Assembly: GCA_002291925.1 (NCBI GenBank)
Contig: DBAY01000030.1
Location: forward strand, 1 to 64,000
DNA from: Alphaproteobacteria bacterium UBA998
GTDB lineage: Bacteria; Pseudomonadota; Alphaproteobacteria; Rickettsiales; UBA998
DNA: 64,000 nt
Reading direction: 5' to 3'
Part shown: positions 1-8,455 of the stretch, one piece after another
Position numbering within the stretch: position 1 is the stretch's first letter
Layout: the number at the start of each line of letters is the position of its first letter
Made by a program: the position numbers and the translations under genes
The notes under the pieces: generated by a model
Seen by the model: the letters and a program-made list of their open reading frames with translations, nothing else
What the model was told of the DNA's origin: nothing
Database searches by the model: none

Positions 1-90
1 CCACCTGGGCACATCAGGGAGCCCCGTAGGTATAGAAAAGATGCGGGCCTGTCAATGGCTCTTGATGCGAGGGGCATGCCACAAAAATCG

Positions 91-120
91 TTGCCCGCAG
101 CGCGGAGGCGGCGGTATAGT
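91..120 (+). promoter_or_regulatory. Candidate sigma-70 type promoter for the NDUFA9-like gene
   Basis: TTGCCC at 91-96 and TATAGT at 115-120 are separated by 18 bases, close to the sigma-70 consensus. It lies about 30 bases upstream of the gene starting at 150, which has a GGGAG ribosome site. The first 90 bases of the window hold no gene I can recognise. The assignment rests on consensus match only. Confidence 0.35.
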
Positions 121-149
121 CCCGGCCATTCCATTTCAGGGAGAACGTG

Positions 150-1097
150 ATGGTTCAGAATCCCCAATTGATAACGGTCGTCGGCGGCACCGGTTTCCTT
201 GGAACGTATGTCGTGCGCCGTCTGCTGAAGGATGGCTGGCAGGTGCGCGTGCTCTGCCGCGATCCACAAGGGCCGCAGACCGGAACGGTGAAAACGCAGG
301 GCTATCTCGGGCAGGTGTCCGTGGAGTATGCCGATCTTTCCCGCCCGAAGACGCTGGAAGGCAAGCTGGCGGGCTCCTATGCCGTCATCAATCTGGTGGG
401 TGTGCTGTACGAAAAAGGCAGCCAGAAATTCGCCGCGCTGCATGCCAAGGGCGCCGAAACGCTGGCGACCATGGCCAAGGAAGCGGGGGCGAAGCGTTTC
501 ATTCAGGTCTCGGCGCTGGGCGTTGATAAAGCAGCGAAGTCGCGCTACGCCCGCACCAAGATTCAGGGCGAACAGGCCGTGCGGCAGGTGTTTCCGAACG
601 CCACCATCCTGCGCCCCAGCGTGATTTTCGGGCGCGAGGATAATTTCTTCAACCAGTTCGCCTCCATGGCCCGTTTCGCGCCGCTGCTGCCGGTCATCGG
701 CGGCGGGCGCACGAAATTCCAGCCGGTGTATGTGGATGACGTGGCGCAGGCGGTGGCCGTGTGTTTGAACCGTGCCGATACGCAGGGCCAGACCTATGAA
801 CTCGGCGGGCCGGAAGTGATGAGCTTCCGCCAGATCATCGATTACGTGCTTGATGTGACGGGCCGCGAGAACGGCGTGATTGACCTGCCCTTCATGGTGG
901 CGGGCCTGATGGGCACGGCGGCTGAATTCCTGCCCAAGCCGTTTCTGACGCGCGATCAGGTGACGCTGCTGCGTTATAATAACGTGGTGAGCGAGGGCAC
1001 CCCCGGCCTGCGCGAGCTGGGCATCACGCCCACCGCCGTGGAGCTGATTGTGCCGGAATATCTCGCCCGCTTCCGCCTGCGCACGGCTGCCGCCTGA
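150..1097 (+). CDS. NDUFA9-like NAD(P)-binding SDR protein (complex I-associated type)
   Basis: Atypical extended short-chain dehydrogenase of 315 residues. The N-terminus carries the Rossmann dinucleotide motif GGTGFLGTYVVRRLL (about residues 12-26), followed by VINLVGV and a YARTKIQGE segment in place of the usual YxxxK. This pattern fits the bacterial NDUFA9-like family, homologues of the accessory subunit of respiratory complex I that bind NADPH without a clear catalytic role. ATG at 150 is preferred over GTG at 147 because GGGAG sits 8-9 bases upstream. It is followed after one base by a GST gene, so the two are probably co-transcribed. The family is well supported; the physiological substrate or partner is inference. 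Confidence 0.85.
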   Translation: MVQNPQLITVVGGTGFLGTYVVRRLLKDGWQVRVLCRDPQGPQTGTVKTQGYLGQVSVEYADLSRPKTLEGKLAGSYAVINLVGVLYEKGSQKFAALHAKGAETLATMAKEAGAKRFIQVSALGVDKAAKSRYARTKIQGEQAVRQVFPNATILRPSVIFGREDNFFNQFASMARFAPLLPVIGGGRTKFQPVYVDDVAQAVAVCLNRADTQGQTYELGGPEVMSFRQIIDYVLDVTGRENGVIDLPFMVAGLMGTAAEFLPKPFLTRDQVTLLRYNNVVSEGTPGLRELGITPTAVELIVPEYLARFRLRTAAA

Positions 1098-1098
1098 G

Positions 1099-1770
1099 AT
1101 GACGCGCACGCTCTACCACCTGCCGCTCTCGCCGTTCTGCCGCAAGGTGCGCCTGCACATGGCCGAGAAGCAACTGGCGGCCTCGCTGGTGGAAGAAGCG
1201 GTGTGGGAAGGCCGGGCGGAATTCTTTGACCTCAACCCGGCGGGGGATGTGCCCGTACTGGTGGAAGAAAACGGCCACACCTATTGCGGTGCCTATGCGA
1301 TTACCGAGTATCTGGAAGAAGCTTACAAGTTGCCGCCGCTTCTGGGTGATTCCGCCACGCAGCGCGCGGAAGTGCGCCGCCTGGTGCAATGGTTCGATGA
1401 GAAATTCTACGACGAAGTCTCGCGCCCCATCCTGTTCGAAAAAGTCTATCGCCGCCTGATGCAATGCGGCGGGCCGGATACGGACCTGATCCGCCTTGCC
1501 AAGGAAAGCCTTGGCTACCATGTGGAGTACCTTTCGGAGCTGCTGACCAGCCGCACTTGGCTGGCGGGCGAGCATTTCAGCCTCGCCGATATTGCCGCCG
1601 CTTCCCACCTGTCGGCGCTGGATTTCCTTGGCGATATTTCCTGGAATCAGGCGCAGGGCATCAAGGAATGGTACGCGCTCGTGAAATCGCGCCCCTCCTT
1701 CCGCTCGCTGCTGCTGGACAAGGTGCGCGGCTTCTTCCCGCCATCCTATTACGCGAACCCGGATTTCTAG
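1099..1770 (+). CDS. Glutathione S-transferase family protein
   Basis: Soluble GST of 223 residues. The N-terminal thioredoxin-like domain begins TLYHLPLSPFCRKVRLHM, with Ser/Cys candidates for glutathione activation near residues 9-11, and contains the cis-proline segment DVPVLVE that contacts glutathione. A helical C-terminal domain follows, including the conserved FSLADIAAA motif of GST folds. The ATG at 1099 lies one base after the stop of the NDUFA9-like gene, pointing to translational coupling; a longer reading from 1048 would overlap that gene. The substrate class cannot be judged from sequence. Confidence 0.85.
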   Translation: MTRTLYHLPLSPFCRKVRLHMAEKQLAASLVEEAVWEGRAEFFDLNPAGDVPVLVEENGHTYCGAYAITEYLEEAYKLPPLLGDSATQRAEVRRLVQWFDEKFYDEVSRPILFEKVYRRLMQCGGPDTDLIRLAKESLGYHVEYLSELLTSRTWLAGEHFSLADIAAASHLSALDFLGDISWNQAQGIKEWYALVKSRPSFRSLLLDKVRGFFPPSYYANPDF

Positions 1771-1830
1771 GGCTTACATCAAACTGTCATAATTTGCTGC
1801 TATGCTACCTAATTAGATTGGGGAGTCAGA

Positions 1831-2352
1831 ATGTCAGAAGACAAGAGCGAACTTGGAGCAGCAACGGTTAGCACTGCCGGTGCCTTGGCGGGAGGTATGG
1901 CTGCGGAACACTTCAAGAATAGGGTGTCTCAGACAAGCCGGAGAGCGCACATCACGCAAATGCCTTTGGTAGATGTGATTCGCAATGCCGCTTCGCAAGC
2001 AAAGCCTGACTTTCAACCTGTCGCTGATTACTTGATCCGGGTTCACAAGGCTGACCAAAACAGCCTAGACAAAGCAAAAGCGGTTTTTGAAGAGGCCGCA
2101 GCTAAAACCAGTTCCGTATCCGACGAATTCTTCTCAAAATATATCGAGATGGTGGAGTCACTGGGAATAAAGGATGTAGGGCCAGTTTCAAGATTCGCGT
2201 TAAAGAATCCCTACGTTACGGTAGGTGCGGGCGTGGCAATGGGGGCGGCAGCCGGTTATGGTCTGTACAAAGCTCTTACTGAACGAGGGTCCTTTGCAGA
2301 AAAAATCGAGTCTCAAAGGACACAACCGTCTAGCAGGTCTCCCGGTCTCTAG
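1831..2352 (+). CDS. Hypothetical protein with C-terminal hydrophobic helix
   Basis: Protein of 173 residues that I do not recognise. It starts after a good GGGGAG site at 1819-1824. It has a short Ala/Gly-rich hydrophobic stretch at residues 10-24, a predicted helical middle (residues 40-120, rich in Ala, Lys and Asp), and a glycine-rich hydrophobic helix at about 126-147 (VGAGVAMGAAAGYGLY) followed by a polar tail. This suggests a membrane-associated protein, possibly with two short membrane segments. Base composition looks more AT-rich than the flanking GST and grxC genes, hinting at a different origin. It stands between two redox-related genes but has no visible link to them. Confidence 0.6.
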   Translation: MSEDKSELGAATVSTAGALAGGMAAEHFKNRVSQTSRRAHITQMPLVDVIRNAASQAKPDFQPVADYLIRVHKADQNSLDKAKAVFEEAAAKTSSVSDEFFSKYIEMVESLGIKDVGPVSRFALKNPYVTVGAGVAMGAAAGYGLYKALTERGSFAEKIESQRTQPSSRSPGL

Positions 2353-2390
2353 CTATATTAGGTTCGACCAAGATTGAAGAGGCCGAACCC

Positions 2391-2651
2391 ATGCAGAAAA
2401 TCACCGTCTATTCCACGCCCGTCTGCCCTTACTGCGTGCGGGCGAAGAGCCTGCTCAAGTCCAAGGGCTATACGTATGAGGAAATCGACGTCAGCCAGGA
2501 CGCGGCCCTGCGCGAGACGATGGTGCAAAAGGCCGGCGGGCGCCGTACCGTGCCACAGATTTTCGTCGGCGAGACGCATGTCGGCGGCTTCGATGATCTG
2601 AGTGCGCTGGACCGGCAGGGCGGCCTCGCCCCGTTGGTGGAACGGGCCTGA
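2391..2651 (+). CDS. grxC: Glutaredoxin 3 (GrxC type)
   Basis: Dithiol glutaredoxin of 86 residues, reducing protein disulfides or glutathionylated proteins with glutathione. The active site CPYC is at residues 12-15 (STPVCPYCVRAKSLL); the cis-proline segment TVPQIFVG and the GGFDDL glutathione-binding motif follow in the expected order. Length matches the GrxC family. It starts the run grxC-kdsD-lptCAB-rpoN, with 40 bases to the next start. The reading of residues 12-15 as an active dithiol site is family knowledge. Confidence 0.93.
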   Translation: MQKITVYSTPVCPYCVRAKSLLKSKGYTYEEIDVSQDAALRETMVQKAGGRRTVPQIFVGETHVGGFDDLSALDRQGGLAPLVERA

Positions 2652-2691
2652 GCGCTTGCGGCACCCGTCCGAGGGTGGTATCTCAGGCGGC

Positions 2692-3672
2692 ATGGAACAA
2701 GCGTACGCCCGTCCCTCCACCCAAATTTCGGCCCTGGATAGTGGCCGCGCCACCATTGAGCAGGAAATCGAGGGGCTGAAAGCCGTCCGCGAATCGCTGG
2801 ATAGCCGCTTCGAGCGCGCCGTGGCGCTGATCGAATCCATCTCCGGCCGCCTCATCGTCACCGGCATGGGCAAGAGCGGCCATGTGGCGCGCAAGATCGC
2901 GGCGACCATGGCCTCCACCGGCACGCCCGCCTACTTCGTGCATCCGAGCGAAGCCAGCCACGGCGATCTCGGCATGATCACGCCGCAGGACGCCATCATG
3001 ATGCTCTCCAACTCCGGCGAGACGTCGGAGCTGGGCGACATGATCTCCTACGCCAAGCGCTTCGGCATCCCCATCATCGCGCTGGTGCGCCGCCCGACCT
3101 CCATGCTGGTGGACGCGGCGGATGTGCCCGTCGTGCTCCCGGAGATTCCCGAGGCCTCGCCCACCGGCGCGCCGACCACCTCCACGCTGATGATGATGGC
3201 CTATGGCGACGCGCTGGCCATGGCGCTTCTGGAGCGCCGCGGGTTTGGCAAGGATGATTTCCGCGTCTATCACCCGGGCGGCAAGCTGGGCAAGAACCTG
3301 CTTCGCGTGGCGGACCTCATGCACGGCCCGGACGCCCTGCCCATCGCGGGGCCGCAGGATCGCATGCGCGACGTGCTGGTCACCATCACAAAGCATGCGT
3401 TCGGTTGCGCGGGCGTGGTGGAGCAGGGCAAGCTCATTGGCATCATCACTGATGGTGATTTGCGCCGTCACATCCAGTCGGATTTCCTTGATCTCCCCGC
3501 GCGCGAGGTGATGACGGCCAACCCCGTCACCGTGGCGCCGAAGATGCTGGTGGCCGAAGCCATCGCCATCATGAATGCCAAATCCATCACCAGCCTGTTT
3601 GCGCTCGATGAGGCGGGCGCCCCGGCGGGGCTGCTGCATATCCATGACTGCCTGAGGGCAGGGGTCGCGTAA
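2692..3672 (+). CDS. kdsD: D-arabinose-5-phosphate isomerase, KdsD/KpsF/GutQ family
   Basis: Converts D-ribulose 5-phosphate to D-arabinose 5-phosphate, the first committed step to Kdo for lipopolysaccharide. The 326-residue protein has an N-terminal SIS sugar isomerase domain (GRLIVTGMGKSGHVARKIA at about 51-69; SNSGETSEL; HPGGKLG) and two C-terminal CBS domains (from about residue 210: LMHGPDALP and VMTANPVTV). ATG at 2692 follows an AGGCGG site; an upstream in-frame start would overlap grxC. It is 3 bases before lptC, so Kdo synthesis and LPS export genes are in one operon. The usual kdsC phosphatase gene is not between them. Confidence 0.93.
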   Translation: MEQAYARPSTQISALDSGRATIEQEIEGLKAVRESLDSRFERAVALIESISGRLIVTGMGKSGHVARKIAATMASTGTPAYFVHPSEASHGDLGMITPQDAIMMLSNSGETSELGDMISYAKRFGIPIIALVRRPTSMLVDAADVPVVLPEIPEASPTGAPTTSTLMMMAYGDALAMALLERRGFGKDDFRVYHPGGKLGKNLLRVADLMHGPDALPIAGPQDRMRDVLVTITKHAFGCAGVVEQGKLIGIITDGDLRRHIQSDFLDLPAREVMTANPVTVAPKMLVAEAIAIMNAKSITSLFALDEAGAPAGLLHIHDCLRAGVA

Positions 3673-3675
3673 GCG

Positions 3676-4299
3676 ATGGCGCGCTTTGCCAGCAGCTATG
3701 TCGAGCGCCGTCAGCAATTGCTGCAGATGCTCGGACGCCGCAGCCGCTTCGTGTTCATGAGCAAGATCGCGCTCGGCGTGATGATCACCTTGCTGCTCGG
3801 CCTCATCATCATCCTGCCGCTGATGCAGGATGAAAGCCGCATCACCCTCACCAGTGAGGCGCCCGGCGAAGAATTGCAGCCGGTGATGGTGAATCCGAAA
3901 TTTCAGGGGATGGACGGCCAGAACCAGCCCTTCACGGTGACCGCCACCCGTGCCTCCCATACGGATGCCGACACAGTGCAGATGGAGAATATCCAGGCGG
4001 ACATGACCATGAAGGACCGCACCTGGCTGGCGCTTTCCTCCAATACCGGCACGCTGAACCTGAAGGACCAGACGCTGCTGCTGGCAGGAAACGTGAAACT
4101 CTACCATGACCAAGGCTACGAATTCAGCACCGAGCGCGTGCGGATTGATACCGCCACCGGCAATGCGACCGGCGAATCGCCGCTTACCGGACAGGGCAGC
4201 ATCGGAAATTTCCGCGCCGAGCAATTCTCTATTTTCGATAAGGGCGAGAGGATGGTACTCTCTGGCCACGTCACCATGACCCTGAGGCCCGATGCGTAA
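3676..4299 (+). CDS. lptC: LPS export protein LptC
   Basis: Inner-membrane anchored component of the Lpt bridge that receives LPS from LptB2FG and passes it to LptA. The 207-residue protein has one N-terminal transmembrane helix at about residues 30-52 (ALGVMITLLLGLIIILPL) followed by a periplasmic LptA/OstA-like beta-jellyroll (PKFQGMDGQNQPFTVTA, then repeated short strands). The end overlaps lptA by 8 bases. Sequence of LptC is poorly conserved, so position in the kdsD-lptC-lptA-lptB order contributes much of the confidence. Confidence 0.9.
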   Translation: MARFASSYVERRQQLLQMLGRRSRFVFMSKIALGVMITLLLGLIIILPLMQDESRITLTSEAPGEELQPVMVNPKFQGMDGQNQPFTVTATRASHTDADTVQMENIQADMTMKDRTWLALSSNTGTLNLKDQTLLLAGNVKLYHDQGYEFSTERVRIDTATGNATGESPLTGQGSIGNFRAEQFSIFDKGERMVLSGHVTMTLRPDA

Positions 4300-4825
4300 G
4301 CTTTCAGCCCTGCTTTTCCTTCTGCTGGCCTCGCCGGCGCTGGCCCAATCGCTTCCCGGTGGCGACAGCAATGCACCGATTGAGATTAACGCAGACCGGC
4401 TGGAAGTGGTGCAGCCTGAACAGAAAGCCATTTTCTCCGGCAATGTGGAAGCGACGCAGGGAAAGATAAAACTCAACTCCGACCGCATGACCGTGTTTTA
4501 CCGCCCGGCGGGCGAGGGGGGCGGGCAGTCGGGGGTTTCGCGCATCGAGGTGGCGGGTAACGTCAAGATGAACACCCCCACCGAATTCGCCAGCGGCGAC
4601 CGGGGCGTCTACAACGTCGATAACAAGCAAATCCTTGTGTTTGGTAACGTCCTGCTGCGTCGTGATAAAAATGTTCTGAATGGCGACCGTCTGGAGTATA
4701 ATCTCCAGACGGGCCGCAGCCTGCTCACCTCCGGGGATACGGGTGCCCCGGTCGGTGCGACCACTGGTGCAACCAGCGGGGGCGGGCGCGTGAAGGGGGT
4801 CTTCATCCCCAAAGCGAAGGAGTAA
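4292..4825 (+). CDS. lptA: Periplasmic LPS transport protein LptA
   Basis: Periplasmic bridge protein carrying LPS to the outer membrane LptDE. The 177-residue product starts with a Sec signal peptide (MRKLSALLFLLLASPALAQ, cleavage expected after Ala-Gln at about 18-19). The mature part has OstA-fold strands: INADRLEVVQPEQKAIFSGN, then RMTVFYR and RIEVAGNVKM, typical of the family. The C-terminus is a Gly/Thr-rich tail. It overlaps lptC by 8 bases and lies 3 bases before lptB. Confidence 0.92.
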   Translation: MRKLSALLFLLLASPALAQSLPGGDSNAPIEINADRLEVVQPEQKAIFSGNVEATQGKIKLNSDRMTVFYRPAGEGGGQSGVSRIEVAGNVKMNTPTEFASGDRGVYNVDNKQILVFGNVLLRRDKNVLNGDRLEYNLQTGRSLLTSGDTGAPVGATTGATSGGGRVKGVFIPKAKE

Positions 4826-4828
4826 GCC

Positions 4829-5608
4829 ATGCAGCCAGCCGACGCACCCGAAGGATACACGCAAGGCCCCGTCCTTATCATGAAGGAATCCGGCCTGCAG
4901 GTGCGTCACCTCGGCAAGCGTTACGGCAAGCGCCGCGTGGTGCGTGATGTGAGCCTGTACGTGGATCGCGGCGAGGCGGTGGGCCTGCTCGGTCCCAACG
5001 GCGCGGGCAAGACGACCTGCTTCTACATGATCACCGGCCTTGTGCGTGCCGACCATGGCAACATCCTGCTCGATGGCAATGACATCACCCCGCTGCCCAT
5101 GTATCGCCGCGCGCGGCTGGGTATCGGCTACCTGCCGCAGGAAACCTCCATTTTCCGTGGTATGACGGTGGAGCAGAACATCCTCTCCATGCTGGAAGTG
5201 AACGAGCCGGAGGTGGATCGCCGCCAGGGCATTCTCGATGACCTGCTCGCGGAATTTTCCATCTCCCACCTGCGCAACGCCCCGGCGGCGCAGCTCTCCG
5301 GCGGGGAGCGGCGGCGCGTGGAAATTGCCCGTGGGCTGGCGTGCCACCCGTCCTACATCCTGCTCGATGAGCCGCTGGCAGGCATCGACCCAATTGCCGT
5401 CTCCGACATCCGCGACATCGTCTCGCACCTGAAGGATCGTGGCATCGGCGTGCTGATTACCGACCACAATGTGCGCGAGACGCTCGACATCATCGACCGC
5501 GCCTACATCATCCATGACGGCGTGGTGCTGATGGAAGGCCGCCCGGATGAAATCGTCGGCAATGCCGAGGTGCGGCGCGTCTATCTCGGCGAGCGGTTCA
5601 GTCTGTAG
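4829..5608 (+). CDS. lptB: LPS export ABC transporter ATPase LptB
   Basis: Cytoplasmic ATPase that powers LPS extraction by LptFG. The 259-residue protein has Walker [11 protein letters not shown]-loop [14 protein letters not shown] (the QE-SIFR signature is typical of LptB), signature [15 protein letters not shown], Walker B YILLDEP and the switch His in [10 protein letters not shown]. The first 17 residues before MKESGLQ are not part of the ABC fold; ATG at 4880 is a possible alternative start, but 4829 follows an AAGGAG site 3 bases after lptA. It is followed directly by rpoN, an order seen in many proteobacteria. Confidence 0.95.
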   Translation: MQPADAPEGYTQGPVLIMKESGLQVRHLGKRYGKRRVVRDVSLYVDRGEAVGLLGPNGAGKTTCFYMITGLVRADHGNILLDGNDITPLPMYRRARLGIGYLPQETSIFRGMTVEQNILSMLEVNEPEVDRRQGILDDLLAEFSISHLRNAPAAQLSGGERRRVEIARGLACHPSYILLDEPLAGIDPIAVSDIRDIVSHLKDRGIGVLITDHNVRETLDIIDRAYIIHDGVVLMEGRPDEIVGNAEVRRVYLGERFSL

Positions 5609-5611
5609 GAC

Positions 5612-7045
5612 ATGAGTACACGTCCCTCCCTGGAGCTACGGCAATCCCAAAGCCTGGTGATGACCCAGCAATTGCAGCAATCCATCAAGATGCTGCAAAT
5701 GTCGGCCATCGACCTTCAGGAATTCGTACTCACCGAAGTGCAGCGCAATCCGCTGCTTTCGCTGGGGGATGGCGACGGCGAGGCGCGCGAGACGGAATGG
5801 GAGGCCGCGCCCGGTGAGGACGGCGCCACCGCCCAGCTCGACACCAACGAGGAAAGCTGGTGGGGAGAGGGCGCGGAGGATCATGCGGCAGAGCGCCGCT
5901 ATGAGATTGGCAGTGATTTTGACGGTACAGCGGGCGACGTCATCGAGCAGCGCTACAGTGAGGCCCCGTCGCTGCGCGAGCATGTGCGTGCCCAGATCAA
6001 TCCGCTGATTGCCGACGCGGCGGAGCGGCTCATCGCCTTGCACCTTACCGACATGCTCGACGATAACGGCTACCTACTTGAGGACACGCGCGGGCTGGCA
6101 CAGGCGCTGGGCACCGATGAAGCCTCCATCGAGCGCCTCATCCGCCGCCTGCAGGCCTGCGAGCCCACCGGCGTCTTTGCGCGGGACTTGAAGGAATGCC
6201 TGCGCCTGCAACTGGAAGAGAGGCACCTCCTGACGCCTGTCACCGTAGCGTTCCTCACCCATATGCACTTGCTGGCCGAGGGCGAGAGCAAGAAACTCGC
6301 CAAACTCTGCGGGATGGACGATAGCGGCTTTCAGGAAACGCTGGCCCTCATCCGCACGCTCAACCCCAAGCCCGGCAACCGCTATGGCAGCGAGCGGGTG
6401 GAGACGATGATCCCGGACGTCCTGGTCAAGCGCGGCCCGGATCGGCAATGGCGAGTGGAAGTGAACCCCGACGCATTGCCCAAGGTGCTGGTCAACCGCC
6501 AGTATCATGATGTGATTCACGCGAAGGTGACCTCACGCGATGACCGCAAATTCGTCAACGAGCAGCTCAGCCACGCCAACTGGCTGGTGAAGGCGCTTGA
6601 TCAGCGCGCCAGCAACATGCTGAAAGTGGCCACTGAGATCGTGCGCTGGCAGAAGGACTTCCTCGAGCGCGGCATTCATTACCTCAAGCCCATGAAGCTG
6701 AGCGATATCGCCGCCGCCGCCCAGGTGCATGAGAGCACCGTCAGCCGCATCAGCGCGCAGAAATACATGGCAACGCCGCGCGGCACGTTCGAGATGAAGT
6801 ATTTCTTCTCCACGTCCGTCGGCGGTGAGGATGGGGAAGGGTCCTCCAACCGTGTTATCATGCATGAGATAAAGCATATGATTGCCGCCGAATCGCCGGA
6901 TGACATCCTATCCGACGACACCATCGCCCGCATTCTCAAGGAGCGCGGGATGGACGTGGCGCGGCGGACGGTAGTGAAATACCGCCAACAGCTTGATATT
7001 CCGTCCTCCGTTGACCGACGGAAACAAAAGAAGCCCATAAACTAA
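5612..7045 (+). CDS. rpoN: RNA polymerase sigma-54 factor
   Basis: Alternative sigma factor for -24/-12 promoters that require AAA+ activators. Of 477 residues, the N-terminus has the Gln-rich activator-interacting region I (LELRQSQSLVMTQQLQQSI at about 7-25), an acidic region II (about 50-110), the core-binding domain, a helix-turn-helix (IAAAAQVHESTVSRI) and the RpoN box ARRTVVKYRQQL near residue 455. All expected parts are present. It starts 3 bases after lptB. No activator gene or convincing -24/-12 promoter was found in the window. Confidence 0.96.
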   Translation: MSTRPSLELRQSQSLVMTQQLQQSIKMLQMSAIDLQEFVLTEVQRNPLLSLGDGDGEARETEWEAAPGEDGATAQLDTNEESWWGEGAEDHAAERRYEIGSDFDGTAGDVIEQRYSEAPSLREHVRAQINPLIADAAERLIALHLTDMLDDNGYLLEDTRGLAQALGTDEASIERLIRRLQACEPTGVFARDLKECLRLQLEERHLLTPVTVAFLTHMHLLAEGESKKLAKLCGMDDSGFQETLALIRTLNPKPGNRYGSERVETMIPDVLVKRGPDRQWRVEVNPDALPKVLVNRQYHDVIHAKVTSRDDRKFVNEQLSHANWLVKALDQRASNMLKVATEIVRWQKDFLERGIHYLKPMKLSDIAAAAQVHESTVSRISAQKYMATPRGTFEMKYFFSTSVGGEDGEGSSNRVIMHEIKHMIAAESPDDILSDDTIARILKERGMDVARRTVVKYRQQLDIPSSVDRRKQKKPIN

Positions 7046-7115
7046 TCGTTTCTTTACATGTTAACGGTAAAGCTTGATGAGATATTTAAGGCTGATTTGT
7101 TAGGAATAAGAATTT

Positions 7116-8396
7116 ATGCTGAAGGATGAAAATGGTTTTACAAGAGCCAGCAATGAATTGCCTGCCCAGCAGCACAGCTTTGTTGTGGAAATAGAAAACT
7201 TTCTTTCGGCTCTGGCCAAATATAGCTCTTTTTTAGAGGAACGCTGCGCCGCCATGGAGCGTCAGTTGCGTTCAGCGCATGGAGTTCATCACGAGCTGCC
7301 AGCATCTGCGGAACACACTCCGGTGAAGAAAGGCGATCTCGCGCCCCTCACCCCTCTGCTGGAAGATGCCTCTGTAGATGACATTATGATCAATGGGCCG
7401 GACACGATCTATTTTGAGCGCGCCGGCACGATTGAGCCGTCCGAGATTCGCTTCAGTTCCCATGAGGCGCTCGAGCATTTTACAGAAAACCTCATGGCCT
7501 CCATGGGCCTGCGCATGCAGCCGGACCGCCCGTTCATCGACGCGCGGCTCCCGGATGGATCGCGCGTCAATATCGTATTGCCGCCGCTTTCGGTGGATGG
7601 CATCAGCATTTCCATCCGCAAGATTGGCCACACCATACATTAGCTGGATTCGCTAGCGCAAAATGGTTCGCTGTCCAAGCAAATGGCTGAGTTTCTGAAA
7701 GTCTGTGCTTCGGTAAGGCTTAACATCGTGGTGGCCGGTGGCACGGGCGCGGGTAAGACAACCCTGCTCAACTCCATTGCCAATCATATTCGGCCGGGCG
7801 AGCGCATTGTTACCATTGAAAACCCAGCGGAGCTGCGTCTGACCGCCCCCAACGTGGTGCGGCTGGAATGGGTTGAGAATCATACCATGTTGCAACGCAT
7901 TACCCCGCGCGACCTCGTGAAGAACGCGCTGCGCATGCGGCCTAACCGCATCATCGTGGGCGAGGTGCGCGGAGCGGAAGCCTTCGACATGATGCAGGCG
8001 ATGAATACCGGCCATGAAGGCTCGCTTACCACCATCCACGCGAATACCCCGCGTGACTGTCTTGGGCGTATTGAGAACATGATCAGCATGGCAGATCTTA
8101 ACCTCCCGCCCGCCTCGGTTCGCAAGCAGATCGCCACCGCCATTCACCTGATTGTCCAGATCATGCGGTCTGAAGATGGCGTGCGGCGGGTCACGAAGAT
8201 TTCTGAAGTCGTCGGCATGGAAAGCGATATGATTGTTATGCAAGACATCTTCAGTTTCAAGCAGACCGGGGTGGATGAGAAGGGCTGCGTGCTTGGACAG
8301 CATGTCTGGGGCGGCATTTTTCCCAAGCATCAGGAGCTCAGTCGTGCGTTGCGCGAGGCTGGTATGCTGACTATCGTAGGTGGCCTGAAATCCTGA
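7116..8396 (+). pseudogene. CpaF/TadA-type secretion ATPase interrupted by an in-frame TAG
   Basis: Two open segments, 7116-7643 and 7644-8396, lie in one frame and together form a full CpaF-like ATPase of about 425 codons broken only by TAG at 7641-7643. Alignment to the intact paralogue just downstream runs through the stop: ISIRKIGHTIH-stop-LDSLAQ here against ISIRKFAKRAITLDMMKEQ. The rest is intact: PLLEDASVDDIMINGPD, Walker A GGTGAGKTTLL, IENPAELRL, Walker B region RIIVGEVRGAEAFDMMQAM and NTGHEGSLTTIHAN. An internal ATG at 7683 could give a C-terminal fragment. It may be a young pseudogene, a sequencing error or a read-through gene; sequence alone does not decide. Start ATG 7116 has AGGAAT upstream. 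Confidence 0.75.
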
Positions 8397-8455
8397 TGAT
8401 AGAACGCGCTGCACGCCCGCAACATTCATGTTCTCTTAAGAACTTCCTTGTATAG

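Noticed and set aside
41..526. 161-residue plus-strand frame at the window start
   Set aside because: Overlaps the NDUFA9-like gene in another frame; Arg/Gly-rich, without family motifs.
2683..4488. 601-residue minus-strand frame opposite kdsD-lptC
   Set aside because: A shadow of GC-rich coding sequence: the opposite strand carries three complete, conserved genes, and the frame is full of low-complexity His/Gln/Arg.
7046..7115. CtrA box before the cpaF-like gene (TTAACGGTAAAGCTT)
   Set aside because: Second half is GCTT rather than TTAA at the required spacing; only a half-site.
7641..7643. TAG as pyrrolysine or other recoded codon
   Set aside because: The intact paralogue has Thr at the aligned position and no pyl genes or suppressor tRNA are seen; a recent mutation or read error is simpler.
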